Shown here piece after piece: positions 8,144-16,770 of a stretch of 39,090 bases of DNA. The stretch spans positions 18,977 through 58,066 of the forward strand of contig NZ_QKWJ01000046.1 of the NCBI RefSeq assembly GCF_003353055.1, given 5' to 3'. Every line of letters begins with the position of its first letter. Positions within the stretch are counted from its first letter, which is position 1. The notes under the pieces are model-generated. The model did not search any database and was not told where the DNA came from. It saw only the letters and a program-made list of their open reading frames with translations. This stretch comes from Cupriavidus lacunae. GTDB lineage: Bacteria; Pseudomonadota; Gammaproteobacteria; Burkholderiales; Burkholderiaceae. Both the position numbers and the translations under genes were made by a program.

Positions 8144-9819
8144 ATGCAAAGCACGGAAACCCTGCGCACCGCGGTATTGGTGGTAGGCGCCGGCCCGACC
8201 GGGCTCACGCTGGCCAATATCCTCGGCCAGCACGGCATCGACACGGTGCTGATCGACCGCAAGCCGTCCACCGTGGCAGAGCCGCGGGCCGTTTCGATCG
8301 ATGACGAGTCGCTTCGCACCATGCAGGCGATCGGGCTGATCGAGCCGGTGATGAAGGACGTGGTGCCGGGCTATGGCGTCCATTACTACACGCGTCCTCA
8401 CGGCCGCTGCTTTGGCAAGGTGGAGCCGACGGCGAGCGACTATGGCTTTCCGAAGCGCAACGCCTTCCGGCAACCGCTGTTCGAAGCCACCTTGTGCGAG
8501 GGGCTGCAGCGCTTTGGTTCGGTCCAGGTCTTGTTCAGCCATACGCTGGATGGATTCACGCAGGACGACGCGGGCGTCAGTGCGGTCGTGAATGGGCCGC
8601 AGGGTTCCATCACTGTGCGGGCGGCGTACCTGGTAGGCACCGACGGCGGCCGCAGCTCGGTTCGCCAGGCAATCGGCTCGACCCTGGTGGGGTCCTCCTT
8701 TAACGCGCGCTGGCTGGTGGTGGACACCGAGGATGACGACGATCCATTCTGGCAGACGCGCGCCTATTGCGATGCGCGGCGTCCGGTAGTGGAAGTGCCG
8801 GGGCCGAATCGCACCCGCCGCTTCGAGTTTCTGCTCAGGCCCCAGGAAACCGACGAGGCAACGTTGCGGCCCGAGCGCGTCAGCGAGCTGCTTCGACCAT
8901 TCCGCGGCGAGCGCAAGACCAACGTGGTGCGCAAGACCGTCTACACCTTCCATGCCCGAGTTGCGGACCACTGGCGCAAGGGTCGGGTCTTCCTGGCCGG
9001 GGATGCAGCGCATCTCACCCCCCCTATGCGGGACAGGGCATGAACAGCGGTGTACGCGATGCGCACAACCTCGGATGGAAGCTGGCGGCAGTGCTGCGCG
9101 GCACGATGCGACCATCGACGCTGGACAGCTACGAAGCCGAACGGCGCGACCACGCGTGGGCACTGATCCGGCTGGCGTTGAACCTTGGGGTCGTGATGGC
9201 GCCGTCCAGCCGTCTGCGCGCCTGGGCTGTGGCGTCGTTCTTTACCGCTACGGCGTTGGTGCCGCCGGTACGCGACTACTTCCTCAAGATGAAGTTCAAG
9301 CCCAAGCCGCGTCTGAACGCCGGCCGCGCGGGCGTGCTCGAGGTCATGCAGCCCGACACCGCCAGGCTGGTCGGGACGATGCTGTCCCAGCCGTCCGTGG
9401 CAATTGCTGACGGTCTGCAGGTGCCGCTCGACGACGTGATCGGACATCGCTTTGCGCTGCTCGCGCTTGGCATTGACGCCGCCGGGCTGACGCAGATCGC
9501 AGCGCACCCGCTGTGGCGCCGCCTTGGCGCTGCACGTGTGCTTCTGCTGCCGGGGCCGGATGCCGCGCTGGCAGGCATGGCACGGTCGTCTGGCTTTGAG
9601 GTGGTGTGCCTGCCCGGCCCCCAATGGCCCGCGAGCTTCCACGCGATGCAAGGTCGCCTGATCCTGGTTCGGCCCGACCGCTATATCGCCGCGATTTGCG
9701 AACCGTCGCATGCCGACGCTCTCGCGGCCCGCTTCGCTCGCCATATCGATCCCGGGCAAGGCGCGGGGCAGGACGCCATGACATCTCAGGCACACGCCGC
9801 GTCCCCCGCTGGCCACTGA
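8144..9819 (+). pseudogene. MhpA-like FAD-dependent aromatic monooxygenase, frameshifted
   Basis: Two frames together encode a class A flavoprotein hydroxylase of about 558 residues, the normal length for 3-(3-hydroxyphenyl)propionate hydroxylase-like enzymes. The first part (8144-9043) has the FAD dinucleotide motif VVGAGPTGLTLANIL and YLVGTDGGRSSVRQ. The second frame supplies YAGQGMNSGVRDAHNLGWKL and the C-terminal domain to 9819. The break falls in GDAAHLTPP: seven C follow CTCA at about 9017-9023, where eight would restore TPPYAGQG. The product as written stops after 299 residues without substrate-binding and C-terminal parts. Either this is a real inactivating deletion, a slippage-prone tract, or a sequencing error. 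An ATG with a GGAGA ribosome binding site starts it. Confidence 0.88.
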
Positions 9820-9842
9820 TCACCTAAAACCGGAGGAAAACC

Positions 9843-10682
9843 ATGAGCAGCCTGCAAACTGACACGCCGCTGTCCCTTCATCACCTGCATGTCACCAGTG
9901 ACAAGCCCGAGGCGCTCGCCGCCTTCTACGAGGACCTATTCGAGCTGGCGCGGATGAACAGCCATGGCGATGCCATCGTGCTGGCCGCGGGCGAGCGCGC
10001 CGTCGTCATCGGCGATGGCAAGCCCGGCGAGCTCGCTGCGGCAGCCTACACTGCCCGTGATCACGCGGCGCTCGCCCTGCTACGGGCCCGGCTGGACGAT
10101 CTGGCCGAGCCACCGCCTTCAACTGCCAGCCTGCTCTTCCACGACGACGCTTTCACCGTGCGCGACCCGCAGGGCCGGCGGCTGATCCTGGGCGTGGCCA
10201 GGGTGCCGCGTTCTGCCGACCGCATGGCGGCGCGCGTGCAGCACACGGTGTTCCAGACCACCGAACTGGAGAAGGTGCTGGATTTCTATGTGAACAGGAT
10301 TGGATTCGCCGTCTCAGATGAGGTCGTGGATGAGGACGGCGCGCTCATGACGTGCTTCCTGCGTTCGGACGATGAGCATCACAGCCTGGCGTTCTTCCGT
10401 GGATCGAACAATGCCTGGGACCACCACTGCTACGAGACGCGGAGCTGGAACGACATCCGGGACTGGGGCGACCGCTTCGCGCGCGCGCGCCGGTCCATCT
10501 TCTTCGGGCCGGGGCGCCATGGTCCGGGCAACAACCTCTTCTTCATGGTGACCGATCCCGACGGCAACCGGATCGAGCTGTCGGCCGAACTGGTGCAGGT
10601 GGATGCCGGCGGCCTGCCGGGTGTCTGGCCACACGAGGAGTACACGCTCAACTCCTGGGGCCGTGGCTGGATCCGCACCTGA
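9843..10682 (+). CDS. Type I (VOC) extradiol ring-cleavage dioxygenase
   Basis: 279 residues made of two vicinal-oxygen-chelate modules. The C-terminal module holds the predicted iron ligands H134 (VQHTVFQTTE), H195 (WDHHCYETRSW) and E245 (DGNRIELSAE), with H180 (EHHSLAFF) at the position of the catalytic acid-base His. Spacings of 61 and 50 residues between ligands, and 15 between H180 and H195, match those of BphC-type enzymes. It should open a catecholic ring next to one hydroxyl, using Fe(II) and O2. It follows the flavin hydroxylase by 23 bp with GGAGG upstream, so the hydroxylase probably supplies its diol. The substrate is not determined by sequence. Confidence 0.88.
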   Translation: MSSLQTDTPLSLHHLHVTSDKPEALAAFYEDLFELARMNSHGDAIVLAAGERAVVIGDGKPGELAAAAYTARDHAALALLRARLDDLAEPPPSTASLLFHDDAFTVRDPQGRRLILGVARVPRSADRMAARVQHTVFQTTELEKVLDFYVNRIGFAVSDEVVDEDGALMTCFLRSDDEHHSLAFFRGSNNAWDHHCYETRSWNDIRDWGDRFARARRSIFFGPGRHGPGNNLFFMVTDPDGNRIELSAELVQVDAGGLPGVWPHEEYTLNSWGRGWIRT

Positions 10683-10808
10683 GCAGGCCCCCATGGTGCC
10701 AGCCGCCTCGCCATGCACGAGGGGCGACACCACAGGCGGCCGGGACGGCAATCCAGCCGTCCGCGCCGCGTTCAAGGCGACGGGACCATCCCGCGCATGG
10801 AGACAACC

Positions 10809-12122
10809 ATGAATACCTCATCCCCCTCACTGTTCGTTCATGAGGTGATAGACAGCCGCCCGCTGGGGCGCATGCAATGCTGGGCCATCGGGCTGTGCAT
10901 CCTCGTGGCAGTGCTGGACGGTTTCGATACCCAGACGATCGGCATGCTGGCGCCCGCCATGTCCGCGGAGCTGGGCATCCCTGTCAGGTCTTTCGGGCCC
11001 GTCTTCAGCGCCGGCCTGGTCGGCATGCTGATCGGCGCTGTTGTGCTCGGGCCGCTGGCAGACCGGCATGGCAGAAAGACGATGATCGTGCTGTCTTCGC
11101 TGCTGTTCGGCAGTCTGTCACTGGCCACGGCTTATGCAACCAGCTTCGATCAGTTGCTGATCCTGCGATTGCTGACCGGAATTGGCCTGGGCGGCGCCCT
11201 GCCCAATGCGATCTCGCTGGCCTCCGAATATGCGCCGAAGCGGCACGCCCGCACCACGGTGGCCACGCTGATGTGCGGCATGCCGCTTGGCGCCGTGCTC
11301 GGCGGGCTGGTCAGCTCGGCGTTGCTGCCGGTGCACGGTTGGCACTCGGTGTTCGTCGTGGGTGGCGTCCTGCCGCTGGCAGTGGCCTTGCTGGCGGCCG
11401 CGTTCATGCCGGAATCTGCGCGCTTCCTGATTGCCCGCGGCGGCGATGCGGGACGGGTAGCGGCGATCATGCAGCGGATTGCTCCGGAGCTGGGAGCCTC
11501 GCAAGTATATCGCGCCCCCCAGGCACCGCGCGGCGGCGTGCCCGTGCGCGAACTCTTCACCGACGGGCGGGCGGCGGAGACGGTCTTGCTGTGGATCCCC
11601 TATTTCCTGAACCTGGTGGTGCTGTATTTCATCGTGAGCTGGATGCCTGCACTGCTGATCAGCGCGAGGCATCCCGCCTCGGTCGGCATCACGGCGATTT
11701 CGCTGTTCAGCATCGGCGGCGTGGCCGGCTCAATTGCACAGGGTCCGCTGATGAACCGCTTCGGCGCCAGGCGCGTCCTGCTGTGCGAACTGCTTGGCTA
11801 TGCGGCGCTTGCCGTGGTGCTGGCCAACTGGTCGGCCAGCTTTGCAGCGGTGGCCACGGTAAGCCTGCTCATTGGCGTTGCGGTGCAGGGCGCGCAGGCC
11901 GGCCTCAATGCACTGGCTGCGGAGATCTACCCCACCCACATGCGGGCCACCGGCGTTGGCTGCGCCATTGGCATGGGCCGCGTCGGCTCCATTTGCGGCC
12001 CGTTGCTGGGCGGCGTGATGCTGGGTCTGCAATGGGACGTCGCGCACATCTTTCTGGCCGGCATCGTACCGGCACTGGTTGCCGCAATCGCGATCGCCGG
12101 CAATCGCAAGGCCCGCACATAG
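10809..12122 (+). CDS. MFS transporter, aromatic acid:H+ symporter (AAHS) type
   Basis: 437 residues, twelve predicted membrane helices. The first helix carries AVLDGFDTQTIGMLAPAM, the acidic DGFDT signature of the PcaK/BenK/MhpT family, and the loop between helices 2 and 3 carries GPLADRHGRKT. A second conserved region reads IYPTHMRATGVGCAIGMGRVG. These carriers bring aromatic acids across the inner membrane with protons. ATG 10809 is preferred to an upstream in-frame start because GGAGA precedes it and the hydrophobic profile begins soon after. It lies 126 bp after the dioxygenase and presumably imports the substrate of this pathway. Confidence 0.92.
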   Translation: MNTSSPSLFVHEVIDSRPLGRMQCWAIGLCILVAVLDGFDTQTIGMLAPAMSAELGIPVRSFGPVFSAGLVGMLIGAVVLGPLADRHGRKTMIVLSSLLFGSLSLATAYATSFDQLLILRLLTGIGLGGALPNAISLASEYAPKRHARTTVATLMCGMPLGAVLGGLVSSALLPVHGWHSVFVVGGVLPLAVALLAAAFMPESARFLIARGGDAGRVAAIMQRIAPELGASQVYRAPQAPRGGVPVRELFTDGRAAETVLLWIPYFLNLVVLYFIVSWMPALLISARHPASVGITAISLFSIGGVAGSIAQGPLMNRFGARRVLLCELLGYAALAVVLANWSASFAAVATVSLLIGVAVQGAQAGLNALAAEIYPTHMRATGVGCAIGMGRVGSICGPLLGGVMLGLQWDVAHIFLAGIVPALVAAIAIAGNRKART

Positions 12123-12155
12123 GCAGGACAAATCAGAGGTGATGGAGGAGACAAT

Positions 12156-13265
12156 ATGAAAAAAAAGAAGCGCATCCCGGCCACGACGCTGGTGTTCGGC
12201 GCCCTGGCTGGCCTGCCGGCGATGTCCATGGCGCAGTCAGTGATCCTTTATGGCGTGGTGGATACGGGAATCGAGTACGTGTCGAACATCGGCACCGCCA
12301 GGAACAGCGTGGTCCGCATGCCGGGATTGGCGGGCACTGTGCCATCGCGCTGGGGCCTGCGGGGGAGCGAGGACCTGGGTGGCGGACTGAAAAGCATCTT
12401 CGTGCTTGAGTCGGGATTTGCCCCCGATGCGGGCACCTCCAACCAGGGCGGCCGCCTGTTCGGACGCCAGGCGCTGGTGGGACTCTCCGGCGGCTGGGGT
12501 CAGGTGGCGTTCGGGCGGCAGTACACCATGCTGTTCTGGTCGATGCTGGAGCCCGACATGCTGGGGCCTAACACGTTCGGATCATCGTCGCTGGACAGCT
12601 ACCTGCCCAGCTCGCGCGCCGACAATGCGGTGTCGTACAAGGGAACCTTCGGCGGGCTGACCGTCGGTGCCACCTACAGCTTCGGCCGCGATACCGCGCT
12701 TGCCGGCTCAGGACCCACTGCCACGCAATGCGCCGGCGAGAATCCGGCCGACCACCGCGCCTGCCGGGAATGGTCCGCATTGGTCAAGTACGAAACCGGA
12801 ACCTGGGGCGCAAGTGTCGCCTACGATTCCCTGCGCGGCGGCCAGGGCGCGGCGGCTGGCCTGACCAGCAGCGGGTTGAAGGATGATCGTCTCGCGCTGA
12901 ACGCCTACGCCAATGTCGGCAAGGCCAAGCTGGGCGGCGGCGTGATCCGGCGCGACAACGATGGTAGTCCTACGCCGCGCAGCGACCTGTGGTTTGGCGG
13001 GGCCTCATATGCCATCACGCCTGCGTTGAGCGTCGACGGCGAAGTTTTCCTGCTGCGCTACCACAACAGCCCCAACAAGGCCTGGCTCTATGCCGCGCGA
13101 GGTACCTACGCCTTTAGCCGGCGCACCTCGGTCTATGGCACGGCCGGCTTCATCGATAACCGCGGCAACCTCGCGCTTTCGGTCAGTTCCGGCGCTGCCG
13201 GCGCCGGCGCCGCGCCGGGCGGCAACCAGTTCGGCGCCATGGTCGGCGTCAAACATATCTTCTGA
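12156..13265 (+). CDS. Gram-negative porin (Burkholderia-type trimeric porin)
   Basis: 369 residues. A signal peptide (MKKKKRIPATTLVFGALAGL, cleaved after SMAQ) is followed by SVILYGVVDTGIEYVSN, the standard first strand of the betaproteobacterial porin_4 family. RWGLRGSEDLGGGLKSIFVL and RLFGRQALVGLSGGWGQVAF are further signatures, and the protein ends VGVKHIF with the terminal Phe used for outer membrane assembly. GGAGGAGA precedes the ATG. Placed directly after the MFS carrier, it probably serves as the outer-membrane entry route for the same compound, although these porins are rather unspecific. Confidence 0.93.
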   Translation: MKKKKRIPATTLVFGALAGLPAMSMAQSVILYGVVDTGIEYVSNIGTARNSVVRMPGLAGTVPSRWGLRGSEDLGGGLKSIFVLESGFAPDAGTSNQGGRLFGRQALVGLSGGWGQVAFGRQYTMLFWSMLEPDMLGPNTFGSSSLDSYLPSSRADNAVSYKGTFGGLTVGATYSFGRDTALAGSGPTATQCAGENPADHRACREWSALVKYETGTWGASVAYDSLRGGQGAAAGLTSSGLKDDRLALNAYANVGKAKLGGGVIRRDNDGSPTPRSDLWFGGASYAITPALSVDGEVFLLRYHNSPNKAWLYAARGTYAFSRRTSVYGTAGFIDNRGNLALSVSSGAAGAGAAPGGNQFGAMVGVKHIF

Positions 13266-13291
13266 ATTTTTGAACCCCTGAAGCCGCTGCG

Positions 13292-13307
13292 CTGGCGCCG
13301 ACGCCAG
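13292..13307 (+). other. Short hairpin between porin and aldolase-type gene
   Basis: CTGGCG-CCGA-CGCCAG is a perfect six-pair stem with a four-base loop. There is no T run after it, so it is not a standard terminator; it may stabilise or separate transcript segments. Low support. Confidence 0.3.
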
Positions 13308-13340
13308 AACCGGCGCGCCACAAACCAACAGGAGACAGCC

Positions 13341-14117
13341 TTGCCTGCCCCAATACCCCATGCTCCCGGAGAGCCCGCCGCAGTTGCCGACGGCATGCAG
13401 GACCTCGTGGATGCGAACCATATCCTGTACCACGAAGGCGTGCTGGACGCCTTTGGCCACGTCAGCATGCGTTCCCCGCAGCGCGCCGACCGCTTTGTCC
13501 TGGCCCGCAGCATGGCACCCGCGCTCGTGACGGGCGCCGATCTGCTTACGCTCGACCTTGACGCCAATCCCGTTGCGCACGGCGACGCCACGGCCATCGA
13601 CGGCGCGGTTCCGGCCGTCTTCCTTGAGCGTTTCATCCACAGCGCCATCTATCGCGCCAGGCCCGACGTCATGGCCGTGGTGCATAGCCATTCACTGGCA
13701 GTGATCCCGTTCGGCGTGGTCAGGAACGCCACGCTGCGGCCGGTATGCCACATGAGCGGCTTCCTGGCACGCGGGACACCGGTGTTCGAAATCCGTGAAG
13801 CGGCCGGCCCGGGGTCAGATCTGCTCATCCGCGACGCGGCCCTGGGTCAGGCACTGGCTGCCAGGCTCGGCAAGGCCGCTGTCGTCCTGATGCGCGGACA
13901 CGGAGCCACAGTGGCCGCCGGCTCGCTGCGGCAGGCGGTCTATTGCGCCATCTATACCGAGAAAAATGCCCGCCTGGTGCTGGATTCCCATCGCCTCGGC
14001 GACATCGAGTACCTCTCCGACAAAGAGGCCCTTGCTGCGGAAGCTACCAACGCGCAGCAGGTCAGCCGGGCATGGGACCTGTGGCAACGGTCCGCCCGGC
14101 ATTCGACCGTCGCCTGA
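13341..14117 (+). CDS. Class II aldolase/adducin family protein, possible ring-cleavage-product decarboxylase
   Basis: 258 residues, TTG start with AGGAGA upstream. The metal-binding His of the family are present: H115 and H117 in VVHSHSLAV and H187 in LMRGHGATVAA. GHVSMRSP near residue 45 is the conserved phosphate/glycine-loop region. The family contains sugar aldolases, but also decarboxylases of aromatic pathways: CmtD/DhbB act on carboxylated 2-hydroxymuconic semialdehydes and PhtC on dihydroxyphthalate. In a cluster with a hydroxylase, an extradiol dioxygenase and an aldehyde dehydrogenase, the decarboxylase role is the more attractive reading; it is inference from context. It lies 75 bp behind the porin. 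Confidence 0.85.
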   Translation: MPAPIPHAPGEPAAVADGMQDLVDANHILYHEGVLDAFGHVSMRSPQRADRFVLARSMAPALVTGADLLTLDLDANPVAHGDATAIDGAVPAVFLERFIHSAIYRARPDVMAVVHSHSLAVIPFGVVRNATLRPVCHMSGFLARGTPVFEIREAAGPGSDLLIRDAALGQALAARLGKAAVVLMRGHGATVAAGSLRQAVYCAIYTEKNARLVLDSHRLGDIEYLSDKEALAAEATNAQQVSRAWDLWQRSARHSTVA

Positions 14118-14154
14118 CGGGTCGAAAACACGCGACAACACTAGGAGACATCCA

Positions 14155-15150
14155 ATGATCACCGCACAACTATTGCCGCGCCTGCGGGCCTATGCCCTGT
14201 TCGCCGCGGCACTCGCGGGCGCTGTGGCAGGCTGGACCAGGCCGGCTGCGGCTGCCGAATGGCCGGCAAGGCCGGTCAGGCTGATTGTGCCGTCGGCTGC
14301 GGGTGGCGGCACCGACGTGTACGCGCGGCTGCTCGCCACCACCCTGTCCAAATCGATGAAGCAGTCCTTTGTCGTTGAGAATCGCCCGGGCGCCAGTGGC
14401 CATGTCGGCACGCAGGCTGTGTCGCGCGCCACACCCGACGGCTACACCTTCCTCATTACCGCCAATGCCGCCGTTGCAATCAGTCCGGCGCTGTACAGCA
14501 AGCTGCCGTTCGATGTGGAGCGCGACCTGGTTCCGATCGCGCGCGGCGTGATGGCGCCCATGGTACTGGTTGCCACGCCAGACGCTGGCATCCGGACATT
14601 TTCGGACCTGATCCGGCTTGCGAAGGAGAAGCCGGGAGAGCTGCCGTATGGCTCCGCCGGAGAAGGCAGCCCACCGTATCTCGGCGTGCGGATGATCGAG
14701 GAATCGACGGGCGCCCGCTTCCTGCATGTGCCCTACAAGGGCGTGGGTCCTGCGTATCAGGACCTGCTCAGCGGCCGCCTGAAGTTCATGTTCACCGATC
14801 TTAGTTCGGTGCAGCAGTTCATCAAGTCCGGCAAGCTGATCGCGATCGCGGTCAACGAAAAGACCCGACTGCTGCCCGCAGTGCCATCCCTGGCCGACGC
14901 CGGACTCAAGGGGGTCCAGGTATGGACATCGTTCAGTGTGTTTGCTCCCACCGGCGTCCCGCCCGCCGTGCTGCGCAAGCTGAGCGATCAGGTCGTGCAG
15001 GCGATGAAGACGCCGGAGCTGACTGCTGCACTGGAAGCGCACGCGCTCGTTCCCGTATTCGATACGCCTGATGCGTTCCGCGGCAGCCTGCAGAAGGAGC
15101 GTGAGCAATGGGCAGCCTTTATTCGCCGCAACGGCATACATCTCGAATAG
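14155..15150 (+). CDS. Bug/TctC-family tripartite tricarboxylate transporter substrate-binding protein
   Basis: 331 residues. A signal peptide ends near RPAAAAEWPARPVRLIVPSA, followed by the hallmark AAGGGTDVYARLLA and the VVENRPGASGHVGTQAV loop. The rest follows the two-lobed Bug fold: ATPDGYTFL, YSKLPFDVERDLVPIA, LPYGSAGEGSPPYLG, VPYKGVGPAYQDLLSG. Such periplasmic proteins bind carboxylates, including aromatic acids, and are hugely expanded in Bordetella and Cupriavidus. No tctA or tctB membrane gene is in the window, so it is an orphan that would share a permease encoded elsewhere or act as a sensor. ATG 14155 follows AGGAGA by 8 bases and lies 37 bp after the aldolase gene. Confidence 0.92.
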   Translation: MITAQLLPRLRAYALFAAALAGAVAGWTRPAAAAEWPARPVRLIVPSAAGGGTDVYARLLATTLSKSMKQSFVVENRPGASGHVGTQAVSRATPDGYTFLITANAAVAISPALYSKLPFDVERDLVPIARGVMAPMVLVATPDAGIRTFSDLIRLAKEKPGELPYGSAGEGSPPYLGVRMIEESTGARFLHVPYKGVGPAYQDLLSGRLKFMFTDLSSVQQFIKSGKLIAIAVNEKTRLLPAVPSLADAGLKGVQVWTSFSVFAPTGVPPAVLRKLSDQVVQAMKTPELTAALEAHALVPVFDTPDAFRGSLQKEREQWAAFIRRNGIHLE

Positions 15151-15212
15151 GGAAGACTCTGCCCGAAAGGCGCCGCTCATCCCTTGGACAACCGTCACCC
15201 AGGAGTCACTCC

Positions 15213-16682
15213 ATGCACCTGAATGAACGAAACCAACGCCCGATGCTGATTGACGGCGAGTTGTGCGAAAGCGTCGGCGGCCAATGGCTGCCCAGCCTCA
15301 ATCCGGCCACCGAGGCAGTCATCGGACACATTCCGGCTGGCAATGCTGACGATGTCGAGCGTGCCGCGGCAGCCGCCGAGCACGCCTGGCCCGCATGGCA
15401 GGCGCTGGGCGTCGAAGGCCGCGCGGAGCGGCTGCGCGAAGTCGCCCGGCGCCTGACCGAGCAGGCCGAATCCTTGCTGACCGTAGAGGTTGCCGACACA
15501 GGCAATACGGTGACGTCGCTGCGGCGCGACGTTGCCGATGCGGCGTGGGGACTGAACTTCTATGCCGGTCTTGGCTATGAGCTGAAGGGGGAAACCATCC
15601 CGGCAACGGCTGAATCGCTGCATTTCACGGTGCGCGAGCCCTACGGCGTGGTTGGCCGCATCGTGCCGTTCAATCATCCCCTCATGTTCGCCACGGCGCG
15701 CACGGCTGCCGCCCTGATGGCGGGCAACGCCGTGGTGGTCAAACCGCCCGAGACCAGCTCCCTTTCTGCCACGATGCTCGCGGAGATCTGCCGGGACGTC
15801 TTGCCGGCCGGCGTCATGAACATCGTCACCGGGCTCGGCAAGGACGCCGGCGATGCCATCGCGCGGAATCCTCGCATCAAGCGCATTGCCTTCATCGGAT
15901 CGCCCGCCACGGGCCGGCAGATTCAGCGGAGCGCGGCCGAAGTGGGCGGCAAGCATATTTCACTCGAGCTTGGCGGCAAGAACCCGCTGATCGTCTTCCC
16001 CGATGCTGATCTTGAAGCCGCCAAGGACGCTGCCGTGCGCGGCATGAACTTCCTGTGGCAAGGCCAGTCCTGCGGGTCCACCAGCCGCCTGCTGGTCCAT
16101 GACAGTATCTATGACCAGTTCGTCGAGGCGGTGGCTGCACGCGTCGCCCGGATCCGCCTGGGCGATCCCCAGTCGGCCGAGACCGATATGGGGGCCATCA
16201 ATTCACAGGCGCAATACCAGCGCGTCCTCGACTACGTTGAAATCGCCAGGCGTGATGGCGCCCGCCTGGTGACCGGCGGCAAACGGCCAGCCGGCGAGCC
16301 CTTCAAACGCGGCTACTGGATCGAGCCGACCGTTTTCGCCGACGTGACGCCCCAGATGCGCATCGCACAGGAGGAGGTGTTTGGTCCTATCTTGTCCATC
16401 ATGCGTTGGTCAACGCCGGAGGAGGCACTGCGTATGGCCAATGGTGTGGAGTACGGCCTGACCGCCTCGGTCTGGACCTGGGACATCCAGGCCGCGCTGG
16501 CGACTTCGACGCGGCTTCGCACGGGATATATCTGGGTCAACGGCGTCGGCACGCATTTCAAGGGCATGCCGTATGGCGGCTACAAGAGTTCCGGAGTTGG
16601 CCGTGAGGAAGGTATCGAGGAGATGCTGAGCTATACCGAGACCAAGGCGATCAACCTCGTCGGCCCGTTCGGGTACAGGTAA
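15213..16682 (+). CDS. NAD(P)+-dependent aldehyde dehydrogenase
   Basis: 489 residues, normal ALDH-superfamily length. Catalytic C287 (GQSCGSTSR) and general base E252 (SLELGGKNPLIV) are 35 residues apart as expected; VVGRIVPFNHPL contains the oxyanion Asn; FIGSPATGRQI forms the nucleotide-binding turn; EEVFGPILS is the late conserved motif. It would oxidise a semialdehyde to the acid. As last gene of the catabolic run, candidates are 2-hydroxymuconic semialdehyde or a shorter aldehyde freed after ring cleavage. ATG 15213 follows AGGAG; the longer in-frame start overlaps the Bug gene and lacks a ribosome binding site. Confidence 0.93.
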   Translation: MHLNERNQRPMLIDGELCESVGGQWLPSLNPATEAVIGHIPAGNADDVERAAAAAEHAWPAWQALGVEGRAERLREVARRLTEQAESLLTVEVADTGNTVTSLRRDVADAAWGLNFYAGLGYELKGETIPATAESLHFTVREPYGVVGRIVPFNHPLMFATARTAAALMAGNAVVVKPPETSSLSATMLAEICRDVLPAGVMNIVTGLGKDAGDAIARNPRIKRIAFIGSPATGRQIQRSAAEVGGKHISLELGGKNPLIVFPDADLEAAKDAAVRGMNFLWQGQSCGSTSRLLVHDSIYDQFVEAVAARVARIRLGDPQSAETDMGAINSQAQYQRVLDYVEIARRDGARLVTGGKRPAGEPFKRGYWIEPTVFADVTPQMRIAQEEVFGPILSIMRWSTPEEALRMANGVEYGLTASVWTWDIQAALATSTRLRTGYIWVNGVGTHFKGMPYGGYKSSGVGREEGIEEMLSYTETKAINLVGPFGYR

Positions 16683-16707
16683 CCGGAGACCGGGACGCCG
16701 GTAGCGG

Positions 16708-16739
16708 GATCGGGGGCGCAGGCAAAATCGCCCCCGATC
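16708..16739. terminator. Strong hairpin between convergent genes
   Basis: GATCGGGGGCG at 16708-16718 and CGCCCCCGATC at 16729-16739 form a perfect eleven-pair stem with a ten-base loop (16719-16728). It lies 26 bp after the aldehyde dehydrogenase stop and 32 bp before the stop of the opposing gene. No T run follows on either side, so it may act as a transcript-end stabiliser or a bidirectional terminator rather than a classic intrinsic one. Confidence 0.6.
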
Positions 16740-16770
16740 TGCCCATGGTGTTCCCTCGCCCTTCCCCAGG

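Noticed and set aside
7268..9163. 631-codon minus-strand open frame
   Set aside because: It is the mirror of the FAH-family and monooxygenase genes in GC-rich DNA; its translation is low-complexity Arg/His/Ala-rich with no family motif.
10877..12142. 421-codon plus-strand frame overlapping the MFS gene
   Set aside because: It is a frame shadow of the carrier gene: the translation is Arg/Ala/Gly-rich and lacks membrane segments.
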